Source of the DNA: an uncultured Senegalimassilia sp.
Lineage (GTDB): Bacteria; Actinomycetota; Coriobacteriia; Coriobacteriales; Eggerthellaceae
Direction: 5' to 3'
NCBI GenBank assembly: GCA_934661765.1
Contig: CAKUJT010000052.1
Span: 1-18,157 of the forward strand
DNA length: 18,157 bases
The stretch's first letter is position 1. Each line of letters starts with the position of its first letter. A program made the position numbers and the translations under genes. The notes under the pieces were generated by a model. The model saw only the letters and a list, made by a program, of their open reading frames with translations. It was not told the DNA's origin and made no database searches. Positions 9,301 to 15,088 of this stretch are shown in pieces.

Positions 9301-12300
9301 TGCGATCGGCCTTGCGGAACTTCGCCACCAGATGCCTATCGACCTCGGCGGGGAACACGTACACGGGCGACTTCGAGACCTCGATGCCGTCCTGGAACCA
9401 GCCGACGAACGCGTAACCCTCGCCTTCCGTGGCGATGACCTTCGCCTCCTGGCCCTGCTGTGGCGTCTGCACGTCGGGCGTGGCGTTGCAGCCGGTGGGG
9501 ATGCCGGCATCAACGCCGGTCACGTCGACGGACGTGGTGATGCGCACGTTGCGCTCGAACACGGCCGTCATGGCCACCACCTCGGGCGTGGCGTTGGTGA
9601 TGCGGATCTGCATGCGCTTCGACACGGAGCGCTCGATGCCGTCCTCCTTCCAGCACACGAAACGATATCCCGGGTTGGGGATGGCCTCGAGCTCGGCGAT
9701 GGTGCCCTCGAAGTGGATGCCGCCGCCGCGCACGGTGCCGCCCTCCGCAGGATGGGCGGTGGTCACGATCTCGACCGAATGGTCGCCGTGGGGCTTGTTC
9801 GGGTCGTTGTCGTGCTTATGGTGATCGAAGATGTCCTTGATTTCCTTGAGGGCGTTCTTGCCGATCTCGGCCAGCTCCTCGACGGTCTCGGCGCCGGCGA
9901 TGTCGATCATGGCCTGCGCGATGATGGGATCAACCAACTCGCCCAGGCCGTATACGGCGGCGACGACCCCCACCGTGCCGAACACCGCGAGCAGCGCGAT
10001 TTTGAGCGCTTCGAACGCCTCGTCGTCGTTTTCCGCCACGCGGAAATGCGCCACCAACTCGGTGTCGCCGGTCAGCAGGAACGTGTACGAGCCGTCGGAC
10101 GCCGCGGGAACCGTGTTGCCCAACGCGTCGGTAGCGTAATCGAACACGTAGCCCGGCTCGGGCACCGCGTTCACCGTCACCTGCTGGCCGACGCCGTACA
10201 GGCCCGAGGTCAGGAAGTAGCCCGGAGCGTTGCCGTCCTCGTCGGTGCCGGCGACGCTCAGCACCACGCTCGCCGGGATCGCCGAGTACCAGGGCGTGAG
10301 CTCTACCTGCGCGGATTCGTTCGCGGGTTTCGCCACCTGGTATTCGCAGGTTGCCTGGTCGCTGATGGCCACGGAGTCGTCGCCGTCCACCGCGTACCAG
10401 CCCACGAACTGCGCGTTGTCAAGCGTCGCGGAAAGCTGGACGGTCTCGCCGACGTTGCGGTAGCAGTTCGTCGCATCCACCCGCAGATGGGCGTACGACT
10501 CGGAGTGATCGGTTGCTTGAGCAGGGTTGATATGCACCCCCACTTCCTTCAGGGCAAACCGCGCCTGCAGCGCGACGTCGCCCGCCGGCGTGAACTCGTA
10601 TACGGGGGATTCGCACCTGCGCTCGCCCGTGGCGGCATCGAACCAGCCGGTGAAGACCGTGTCGTCATCGAGCATGCCCAGAGCCTTTGCGTCAAGCGTG
10701 ACCACCTGGCCGCCTTCCGAGGTTAGGTTGCCCGTCACCTGCGGGACCTCCACCCCTTCCATAAGCGTCCGGCCGCCCGTGTCGAGCGTCTGCTCGTAGC
10801 TCACCTCGCAGGAAATCGGCTCGAACGTAGCGGTGTAAAGCGGTGACCGCTTCACGAGCGAGTTCGTCTGGTCGGCGCTTTCGGCGGTCACGACCAGCCC
10901 TGCCCCGCCTTCGATAGGCTCACCGTCGCGCAACCAGCCGGAGAAGGCAAAGCCCGCGTTCGGCGTTGCGGTAAGCGTGACCTGGGTTCCTTCCTCATAC
11001 ATGCCGGCGCCGGAAACGCTGCCCCGATCGGGCTGCGCCGACGCGGCGCGCACGGCCACCCACGTCTGCGAGAAATCGACCGCGAACCAGCCGGTCACCT
11101 CGTCGAAGTCCTGGACCCGGTACGCATACGAAGCCTCGGTGGATATCAGCTCGCCGCGATGCATCCAGCCCAGGAAACGGCACCCCTTCTCCGGGATCGC
11201 CGAAAGCTTGACGGACTGCCCCAGCTCGTACGTACCCGAGCCGCTCACCTGGCCGAGCGCCAGGCCCGATGCGCTTTTCGCGGACACGTTGACCTGCCCG
11301 TACTCCACGAGCACGGCGATGGGCGTCTCGCCGGCAACGGCCTCGTATTCGATGGTGTCGCCGGGGCGGCTTCCCAGATAGTGCTTGTCAAGCGAGCTCT
11401 CCCAGTGGTCGAAATGATACTTCGCGGCATTGTATTCGCAGGTCAGCGTCACATGCTTACCAGCGTATGTCGTGAAACTCGTCCCCATGTCGCGCCCGTC
11501 GACCACAACGCTCGCCCGCGCGCCGATAACCTGCCGCCCGTCGGCGCTGCCCAGGCGCACCTCGGGCGCCACCTTTGCCTTGTCGGCGAACACCGCCGTC
11601 AGCAGCGTGTCGCGCTCCACCGTGAACTCGTACCACTGGTCCTCGGAAAGAATGTTCCCTTCCTCATCGGTCCAATAGGCGAACGTCCTGCCGGGCGTGG
11701 TGGCGTTGGCCACCACCACGCAGGTTTCGCCGGGCTTGTACTGGCCCGCGCCGGTGGCGCTGTCCCCGGAGGAGAGCGCGCCGTCGTAACGGATATCCAC
11801 CGCCAGATCGGTATTGCCTCGTTCGCGCATGGGATCGGCCGAGTACGCGTCCAGGTACACTTCGCCGTCGTCATAGGTCATATGGATGCGCTGCCCATGG
11901 AAGCTTGAGCGGAACAGATATCCATCATCGGGGTACACCTCGATGAACTGGGCAAACGCGCAGTTCATCAAGCCCTTGTAATCGAACGAGCTCCTGCCGT
12001 AACCGTGATCGAACGTGACCTTCATGCCGGCAAGGGAAACCTGCTGGTCTTCGGCGTACTCCATAACGTTAGGGTCGTGCTCGATCCGAAGGTCCTTCAA
12101 GCACTCGGCAACGCTGACGGGGGTTGCGCCGTTGCAGCCGTCCCAATTCAGCTCAGGGAAACCCGACCGATACAGGCCGACCAAGTCAGATGGCACCATC
12201 ACCTGCATCCCGCGCTTGGGGAACGTATCGACATCGATGAGCACCGCATGGTCGCACTGGAAGTAGGCGTAGTCCAAATTCGTGTCGGCGAACGTCCGGC

Positions 12301-13393
12301 TAGGCAGCTCCTCGATCTGCGAGCCGCTCGGCAAGACCAAGCCGCCGTCAAGGTTCGACCCGGAGAAGCACGCGTCGCCCAGCTGGCTCACCGACGTGTT
12401 CGTCTCAAGGCCCGTCACGTGCAGGTTGGGGCAGTTGGCGAACGCCGCGAAGCCGACCGAGACGATCTGCTGGTTTTGCCCCAGACCCGTGTCGGAAAGG
12501 TTCTGGCACCCCTCGTACGCGTCGGCGGGGATAGACGTCAAGCCCTTCACATTCCCCAAACCGGTGGACTCAAGGCCGCTTTTCATGAAGCAGGCTTCCC
12601 CCAAAGCGCCGATTTCAGCGGGCTTCTTAATGGAAAGGCTGGTCAACGAGGAGCAGCCGGCAAACGCCTGCGCGCCGATCGAGCCGATATGCATATCTGA
12701 GAAGCTGACGAACGAGAGCTTCGCGCAGGCGGCGAAGGCGAAATCGCCTATGGAATCCAGACGGTCGTTCTCGAACCGCACCGACGTCAGGCTCGTCGAG
12801 CCCTCGCACAGGCCCTTGGGGATGTCGGCAACGTGGTAGTCGATGATGAGGTTCGTGACATCGCGCGCGGAGATGGCGTTGCGCTCGGGGTCGTTCTCGT
12901 CGACGGGCTTCGTCAGATTGCCCTGCTCGTCGCAGACGTACACGTACCCGCTGGCCATAAGCTTGCCGAACGCGTACAGGACCCCCTGCTGCGCCGGATC
13001 ATCGTCGGCGGCACGCTCGGCCGGATTGTCTGCCGCATCGGCGGCATTGGAGCCAGTTTCGCCGCCTTCGGGCGATGCGGCGGCTTCGGAGCCCGCTTCA
13101 CCATCTGCAGGCGAAGAGGCATCGGCGCCTTCGCCAGCACCTTTGTCGGCCGGCGACGAGGCATCGCCGGCAGCGTCGCCGTTCGAGGCCCCGGCGGCGC
13201 CATCGGCGTTCGACGCCGCTTCGCCCAGGCCCTCCAACAACGCAGAACCCAGATCGCCGACCGACGTGGAGGGGGACCCGCCGGCAACCGTCGCATCCTC
13301 GGCGGCACTGGCAGGGATGGGCGTGAACGAGACCACGAGCGCCACGGAAAGCAGCACTCGGAGAAGGGCATTGCAAATACCGACGCTCTTCAT
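3329..13393 (-). CDS. Giant LRR/InlB-repeat cell-wall-anchored surface protein
   Basis: Probable surface adhesin or binding protein of about 3354 residues. In order: signal peptide ending PASA (1-31); Ala/Gly/Ser-rich disordered stretch (32-135); BspA-type leucine-rich repeats (about 180-400; e.g. IGDFAFAACAKLSFVSFS); Ig-like module (about 425-530); about 24 InlB-B-type repeats with G-Y-x-F-x-G-W cores (about 540-2600); Ig-like domain with YYC (about 2611-2710); He_PIG-like domain (about 2718-2811); MBG-like modules starting near 2818, 2898, 2978 and 3059; Pro/Asp/Gly wall-spanning repeats (about 3134-3304); sorting signal LGQTGD (from about 3319), a hydrophobic helix and a PRRRRR tail. The array is broken at 1121-1200 by a helical insert. 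ATG at 13393 is chosen over GTG at 13402 because GAAAGG lies 8 bases upstream. About 50 cysteines are present, many for a Gram-positive surface protein. The ligand is unknown. No frameshift was seen. Confidence 0.95.
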   Translation of the reverse strand: MKSVGICNALLRVLLSVALVVSFTPIPASAAEDATVAGGSPSTSVGDLGSALLEGLGEAASNADGAAGASNGDAAGDASSPADKGAGEGADASSPADGEAGSEAAASPEGGETGSNAADAADNPAERAADDDPAQQGVLYAFGKLMASGYVYVCDEQGNLTKPVDENDPERNAISARDVTNLIIDYHVADIPKGLCEGSTSLTSVRFENDRLDSIGDFAFAACAKLSFVSFSDMHIGSIGAQAFAGCSSLTSLSIKKPAEIGALGEACFMKSGLESTGLGNVKGLTSIPADAYEGCQNLSDTGLGQNQQIVSVGFAAFANCPNLHVTGLETNTSVSQLGDACFSGSNLDGGLVLPSGSQIEELPSRTFADTNLDYAYFQCDHAVLIDVDTFPKRGMQVMVPSDLVGLYRSGFPELNWDGCNGATPVSVAECLKDLRIEHDPNVMEYAEDQQVSLAGMKVTFDHGYGRSSFDYKGLMNCAFAQFIEVYPDDGYLFRSSFHGQRIHMTYDDGEVYLDAYSADPMRERGNTDLAVDIRYDGALSSGDSATGAGQYKPGETCVVVANATTPGRTFAYWTDEEGNILSEDQWYEFTVERDTLLTAVFADKAKVAPEVRLGSADGRQVIGARASVVVDGRDMGTSFTTYAGKHVTLTCEYNAAKYHFDHWESSLDKHYLGSRPGDTIEYEAVAGETPIAVLVEYGQVNVSAKSASGLALGQVSGSGTYELGQSVKLSAIPEKGCRFLGWMHRGELISTEASYAYRVQDFDEVTGWFAVDFSQTWVAVRAASAQPDRGSVSGAGMYEEGTQVTLTATPNAGFAFSGWLRDGEPIEGGAGLVVTAESADQTNSLVKRSPLYTATFEPISCEVSYEQTLDTGGRTLMEGVEVPQVTGNLTSEGGQVVTLDAKALGMLDDDTVFTGWFDAATGERRCESPVYEFTPAGDVALQARFALKEVGVHINPAQATDHSESYAHLRVDATNCYRNVGETVQLSATLDNAQFVGWYAVDGDDSVAISDQATCEYQVAKPANESAQVELTPWYSAIPASVVLSVAGTDEDGNAPGYFLTSGLYGVGQQVTVNAVPEPGYVFDYATDALGNTVPAASDGSYTFLLTGDTELVAHFRVAENDDEAFEALKIALLAVFGTVGVVAAVYGLGELVDPIIAQAMIDIAGAETVEELAEIGKNALKEIKDIFDHHKHDNDPNKPHGDHSVEIVTTAHPAEGGTVRGGGIHFEGTIAELEAIPNPGYRFVCWKEDGIERSVSKRMQIRITNATPEVVAMTAVFERNVRITTSVDVTGVDAGIPTGCNATPDVQTPQQGQEAKVIATEGEGYAFVGWFQDGIEVSKSPVYVFPAEVDRHLVAKFRKADRTIVVGADPDEGAQVLCDGLPVEGGVVRAADGDILTFTAVPAARADDPEKKYKLVEWRKSDDSGRTVIDRGDVCEYRVDGNGRVTAVMDGKDEHSVRAAADPVEGGTATLKNGESVGEVLDVPEGGSVTATAEAREGYLFDGWYISYGAADVAPAFASHDQTYTFAPVADCTVTARFKRLCKVSVVADPVDQLAGKYTVTGDGYCESGKPVTLSVKLADDVRDKFTFKGWYLGDSGVPMGTDPDHLELTPEQDTVVRAVFVPKRYRISVETDSHLVERGTVEIEGHPGTDAVMVEYGSTVTIKAKPNEGFRFAHWKDGKRKKHPEQQLTVHVTEDQTYKAVFKGAEPEVVIAADTWLGGTVTCNGIEVTPTTDSFSLGQTLHLKAEPKTGYFFWGWYVNGFFTSLDLECDVVAKGLTAKSERCTVTAAFKPYEVVCLPVASPADGGSVRASRVFTERGAEVALKAQASPGYEFAGWYSAAGELESFEPEFTCRLMRSHVHVAHFEERSYEVSAVSAVADADGILVENRSAGWVEGAGTVGAGYSATLSAHALSGYIFEYWADAKGNVVSRDADYRFVPSSDMKLSAVFAAKQFTVNVSAGEGYGSATGSGTYAAGEVACVSAVPAAGAHFIGWFSGGACLSTDATYRFPVSADIDLEAVFGMGSFTVTTIASPAEAGYVSGFGGFDEGQRTTLSATAKPGFTFDCWRDAQGVQVSGLPECTVAVTGDAAYAACFTRNSYGVTLGSNVEGVGELSGEGVYEFGQVVHIQARQTDDRRFVGWQLVGADGSKTHFADDADTWFVLDEDLVEALDDGVLELEAQFADPYEVAVKATPVVKGKSTNRRCRVQGTGAYEAGETVTLNAVAGLGYRFVGWTSDQEGHAVVSTDEVLSFEAKSDVMYYAQFEADGQVTITASQSSILRGKAFLTSGNGLTSATKTCDKGDAFVAMAIPWSTYRFSHWIDDAGAILSYNAVYVGIAQQDMQLTAVFYDAGFDLQVDTYPASAGFSTVVPFTGDGYLTATWMVTIPFPGWRFRYWIDERGAPVGFSPIIVRPAVANKTYTAYYVRDSWNVVAVDQRDGGHIDGSSENDEWGCALVEKVENGSSCTLRAVPDEGYVFDGWYAIGKDGAVGSRPVSTDTAWTFTPEDDVTVTARFAEVPKLEVKASAINGTVDPARAAVPQGGSASFTATPDAGCYLERATVADVRDGSIADSVELDIADYQGGSYRVTLNDIDVPQRLAFSFARAGRPVVKAQPQDASVHEGEAVTLSVAADAAEEILAHEEVSCGAAASHELGYQWFRVTDGGEDVALEGETSPSLTFDRAAAADAGSYYCRVTQTYLGTVASVDTDWAEVSIAKRDDLTFNACELPVATAHSEYVGAIKPASGGTAPYTYAVAPDSTLPEGLRLEVAEDGAVRIAGTTESTGVFGFDVECSDSAGQTRTARFVLTVAPQKADMSFAKANFVYNGQPQGPELKGVPAECAGSVKLFFRGTGDTRYSSSTAPTDAGTYRVVARLAANGYVGRAVAEFAIAQKPVSFGITAADCVYDGKAHGVQVDAHGLSEQDYSVTYEGADGTVYGPTSEAPRDSGSYVATARVENPNLVGEQKASFAIAKAPQAITGPTSYSGVFGGPGIVLQNTAKTSVTFELVQDGDGVVPVSLQGCYATINAAGTARVIARAAESRNYFAADDVELTLSVAPAQLLVAVDDAERMEGESNPAFTSSLVSRANTDGVEVRYSCDADEKSPAGDYIINASVDNPNFAATIVPGTLTVKAKPEPDPDPGPGPVDPDNPDPGPDPVDPPGPGPDPDPGPVDPPNPPTPDPDNPDPGPDPVDPPNPPDPGPGPDPVDPPDPGPGPDPDPGPGPVDPGNPDPGPVDPPSPGPDPDPGPGPGPDDPDNPGDPDNPGKPDPGTDPANPDAGDPGTDPANPGSGDTDPGNPGNPDGSPSAPSSANASGAAALGQTGDNAGRTGVAALIAAAVAAFAAALAPRRRRR
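3480..3990 (-). repeat. Pro/Asp/Gly-rich coding repeats (wall-spanning region)
   Basis: About 510 bases of short degenerate repeats built from CCGGG/TCGGG units. They encode runs such as PDPGPGP, VDPPNPP and PDNPDPGPDP just before the LGQTGD sorting signal. Regions like this usually cross the peptidoglycan and hold adhesive domains away from the membrane. Repetition at the DNA level makes this stretch prone to length change and assembly error. Confidence 0.85.
5570..11790 (-). repeat. About 24 tandem InlB-B-type beta-repeat modules
   Basis: Protein-level repeats of about 70-90 residues within the giant surface protein. Each has a G-x-G-x-Y-x-x-G start, an A-x-P-x-x-G-Y-x-F-x-G-W core and an L-x-A-x-F end. 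Clear cores include GYVFDGWY, GYRFVGW, GYLFDGWY, FFWGWYV and FRFAHW. I counted 24, two of them degenerate: one near residue 1095 has FDYA in place of F-x-x-W, and the last is GCYLERA. The copies are well diverged in sequence, so the array is old rather than a recent tandem amplification. Confidence 0.85.
9790..10033 (-). other. Helical hydrophobic insert with His-rich linker in repeat array
   Basis: Region of about 80 residues (1121-1200) inside the giant surface protein that does not fit the beta-repeat pattern on either side. It has an acidic start (ENDDEAFEAL), a hydrophobic helix of about 22 residues (ALKIALLAVFGTVGVVAAVY), an amphipathic helix-like stretch (VDPIIAQAMIDIAG, then EELAEIGKNALKEIKDIF) and a linker with five histidines (HHKHDNDPNKPHGDH). 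It could be a membrane-active helix, a coiled coil or a metal-binding hinge; I do not recognise a family. Confidence 0.6.
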
Positions 13394-13452
13394 GGAAGGC
13401 ACCTTTCAACTGCGTCTCCGACCCGCGGAACGCAAGGGAATGCATACCTTAT

Positions 13453-13481
13453 ATTGTAAGGGATGGCAGGGCCCCGCCACA
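13453..13481 (-). promoter_or_regulatory. Possible promoter of the giant surface gene
   Basis: On the minus strand TACAAT (13453-13458) matches the -10 consensus at five of six positions and lies about 60 bases before the ATG at 13393. At 17-bp spacing the -35 position reads TGTGGC, a poor match. The spacer and -35 overlap a 14-bp near-dyad, GGCAGGGCCCCGCC (13465-13478, one mismatched pair), which might be a regulator site. Confidence 0.35.
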
Positions 13482-13542
13482 CGGAAATCGGCAGCTGAAG
13501 GCAGCTGCCGACCCAGCCCGTCACCTTCCCCTCCCCGACGAG

Positions 13543-13623
13543 TGAACAGGGGACGGAGGTGTGTTCACGTTTGATCTTCGCGCGCCCACAACGTAACGTG
13601 AACACACCTCCGTCCCCTGTTCA
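13543..13623. repeat. Perfect 29-bp inverted repeat (REP/BIME-like)
   Basis: The arm at 13543-13571 (TGAACAGGGGACGGAGGTGT then GTTCACGTT) is the exact reverse complement of 13595-13623, with a 23-base spacer. Each arm is also partly palindromic: GTGAACA and TGTTCAC flank 13 bases in the left arm, and the right arm has the same with one base less. This nested symmetry, and the GGGGACGG core, resemble dispersed REP-type elements handled by IS200-like (Y1/RAYT) transposases. That resemblance is from memory, not a search. No transposase is in the window. Confidence 0.85.
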
Positions 13624-13630
13624 GGGCCCC

Positions 13631-13657
13631 ACTATACTGAAATCCCGGCCGTAGCAA
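13631..13657 (-). promoter_or_regulatory. Weak candidate promoter upstream of the inverted repeat
   Basis: On the minus strand TTGCTA (13652-13657) and TATAGT (13631-13636) are separated by 15 bases, shorter than usual. If used, the transcript would run through the 29-bp inverted repeat into the surface gene and form a long hairpin in its leader. Confidence 0.2.
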
Positions 13658-13876
13658 GCCGCCATGGACCCGCTTCGTCGCCTTCCCCACCCGCAAAGGC
13701 GGCAACGTTAAGGGAGCGTAAAATCTTCGCCCAGAAACCGTCGGCACAGCCCGCGCACGTCAAGCGGGGGCCCGCAACCTTTATCATGGGTACGGCTCAC
13801 TTCATGCCGACGCAACGCGCAGGCATCATCGCAAAGCGGGACCGGCGCGCAGCGCCATCGAGGAAGGAAAACGGCA

Positions 13877-14827
13877 ATGCCCACCTACGGCGTCATCGAC
13901 CTGGGGTCGAACTCCATTCGCCTTGTCATCTACGAAGTGAAGGACGATCGTCGCAGCACCTATTCCAGCAAGGACTTCAAAAGCATCATCAACGACAAAG
14001 TGATGGCAGGCCTTGCCGCGTTCGTGGAAGACGGTATGTTCACGCCCGACGGCGTGGACCGCGCCGTCAACGTGCTGAAAAGCCACATGAAGCGCGTGCG
14101 CTACTTCGGTTGCAAGCGCGTCGACGTGTTCGCCACCGCCGTGCTGCGCAACGCCGTGAACTGCGCCGACGCCATCGCCGAGATCGAGCGGCGCTGCGGG
14201 CTGGCGGTCACGCTGCTCTCGGCGCGCGACGAGGCGCACCTCGGGTTCGTCGGCGCCCGTTGCTCCACCCCTCTCGAACGCGGCACGCTCGTCGACATCG
14301 GCGGCGGCTCCACCGAGCTCACCCGCGTCGAAGGCGGCATCGACAGCGACGACGTCAGCCTGGGGCAGGGATCGCTGTCGTCGTTCGCGCGCTTCGTCCG
14401 CAACATCCTGCCCGCGCCCATCGAGATGGACGCCATTGCCTGCGAGTTCCGCAGCAACCTGCGCAAGCTTCCCAGCCTCGAGCCCTACAAGGCCCCCACG
14501 CTCTACGGCGTGGGCGGCTCCACGCGCGCGGCGGCCAAGCTGGTCCAGCAGCTCGACGAGCTGCAAACGCGCCCGCGCGAGGTCCAAGCCGAGCAGGTGC
14601 AGCAGATCCTCCGCACTTGCCGCGAAAACCCCTCAGCCTTCGGGCACACAGCCCTGAAGGCCTCCGCCGAGCGCGTGCACACCATGGTGCCGGGCTGCGT
14701 CATCTTAGCGGAGCTGTTCCGCCACCTTGGCGCCGACAAGCTGGTGATTTGCAAGCACGGCGTGCGCGAAGGGTACCTGATCGAGCGCATGCTCGGGGCC
14801 GTGTCGGCACCCCCGCAAGCGGATTAA
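13877..14827 (+). CDS. ppx: Exopolyphosphatase, short Ppx/GppA form
   Basis: Removes terminal phosphates from polyphosphate, or acts on pppGpp as GppA-type members do; cytoplasmic. The 316-residue protein has the ASKHA-fold motifs of the Ppx/GppA family: phosphate-1 loop DLGSNSIRLVIY near residue 8, FATAVLRNA near 75, SARDEAHLGF around Glu119 (position of the catalytic acid, usually in SG-x-EEA), phosphate-2 loop DIGGGSTEL from 140, and GVGGSTRA near 210. It lacks the C-terminal HD-like domain of long Ppx proteins such as that of E. coli, and matches the roughly 310-340-residue form common in actinobacteria. ATG at 13877 follows GAGGAAGG. The next gene on the strand is ppk1, 261 bases on, and the pairing supports an exopolyphosphatase role over a purely pppGpp role. 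A longer frame on the same strand (13786-15198) is a shadow. Confidence 0.93.
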   Translation: MPTYGVIDLGSNSIRLVIYEVKDDRRSTYSSKDFKSIINDKVMAGLAAFVEDGMFTPDGVDRAVNVLKSHMKRVRYFGCKRVDVFATAVLRNAVNCADAIAEIERRCGLAVTLLSARDEAHLGFVGARCSTPLERGTLVDIGGGSTELTRVEGGIDSDDVSLGQGSLSSFARFVRNILPAPIEMDAIACEFRSNLRKLPSLEPYKAPTLYGVGGSTRAAAKLVQQLDELQTRPREVQAEQVQQILRTCRENPSAFGHTALKASAERVHTMVPGCVILAELFRHLGADKLVICKHGVREGYLIERMLGAVSAPPQAD

Positions 14828-15088
14828 CCCCACCCGAAACCGAATCGTTACCTTTTTCACCCCATTATTTCCAGCCTGGTGGCGGATTCGGCCGGTCGCA
14901 GCATCAAAACAGAGTAAAATATGAGTTGAGGGGACGTGGTTGTTGGGGAACCCCGTCGCCTTGGCGTCGCACGTTATGCAATCATCGATTCCACTTGGCC
15001 GCCCGCAAGCGGCCGCACGCACATCGAATCAACGAAGACGCATCGCCCGACGCACGTTTCATCTATGACGTCGAGGGAAGGGAACGCC
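14828..15088 (+). promoter_or_regulatory. ppx-ppk1 spacer with possible ppk1 promoter and leader hairpin
   Basis: 261 bases with a -10-like TAAAAT (14915-14920) in a locally AT-rich patch but no good -35. The implied leader is about 160 bases and contains a 6-bp hairpin, GGCCGC/GCGGCC (14997-15014), not followed by a T-run. An in-frame upstream extension of ppk1 through this region exists but lacks a ribosome site. No terminator was seen after ppx, so readthrough from ppx is also possible. Confidence 0.35.

Larger units (their letters stand above)
13394..13876. other. Divergent intergenic region, giant surface gene / ppx
   Basis: 483 bases between divergently transcribed genes, with no convincing ORF. 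It holds the ribosome site and likely promoter of the surface gene on the left, a perfect 29-bp inverted repeat in the middle (13543-13623), and the ppx leader on the right. The ppx leader has GAGGAAGG just before the ATG and a -10-like TAAAAT at 13719-13724 with no clear -35. A small 6-bp hairpin (CGCCTT/AAGGCG) lies near 13680-13702. Confidence 0.7.

Noticed and set aside
5189..10726. A 1845-codon open frame on the plus strand opposite the giant surface gene
   Set aside because: It is His/Arg/Gly-rich, has no recognisable domain and mirrors the codon bias of the sense gene. Long antisense frames are expected in GC-rich DNA.
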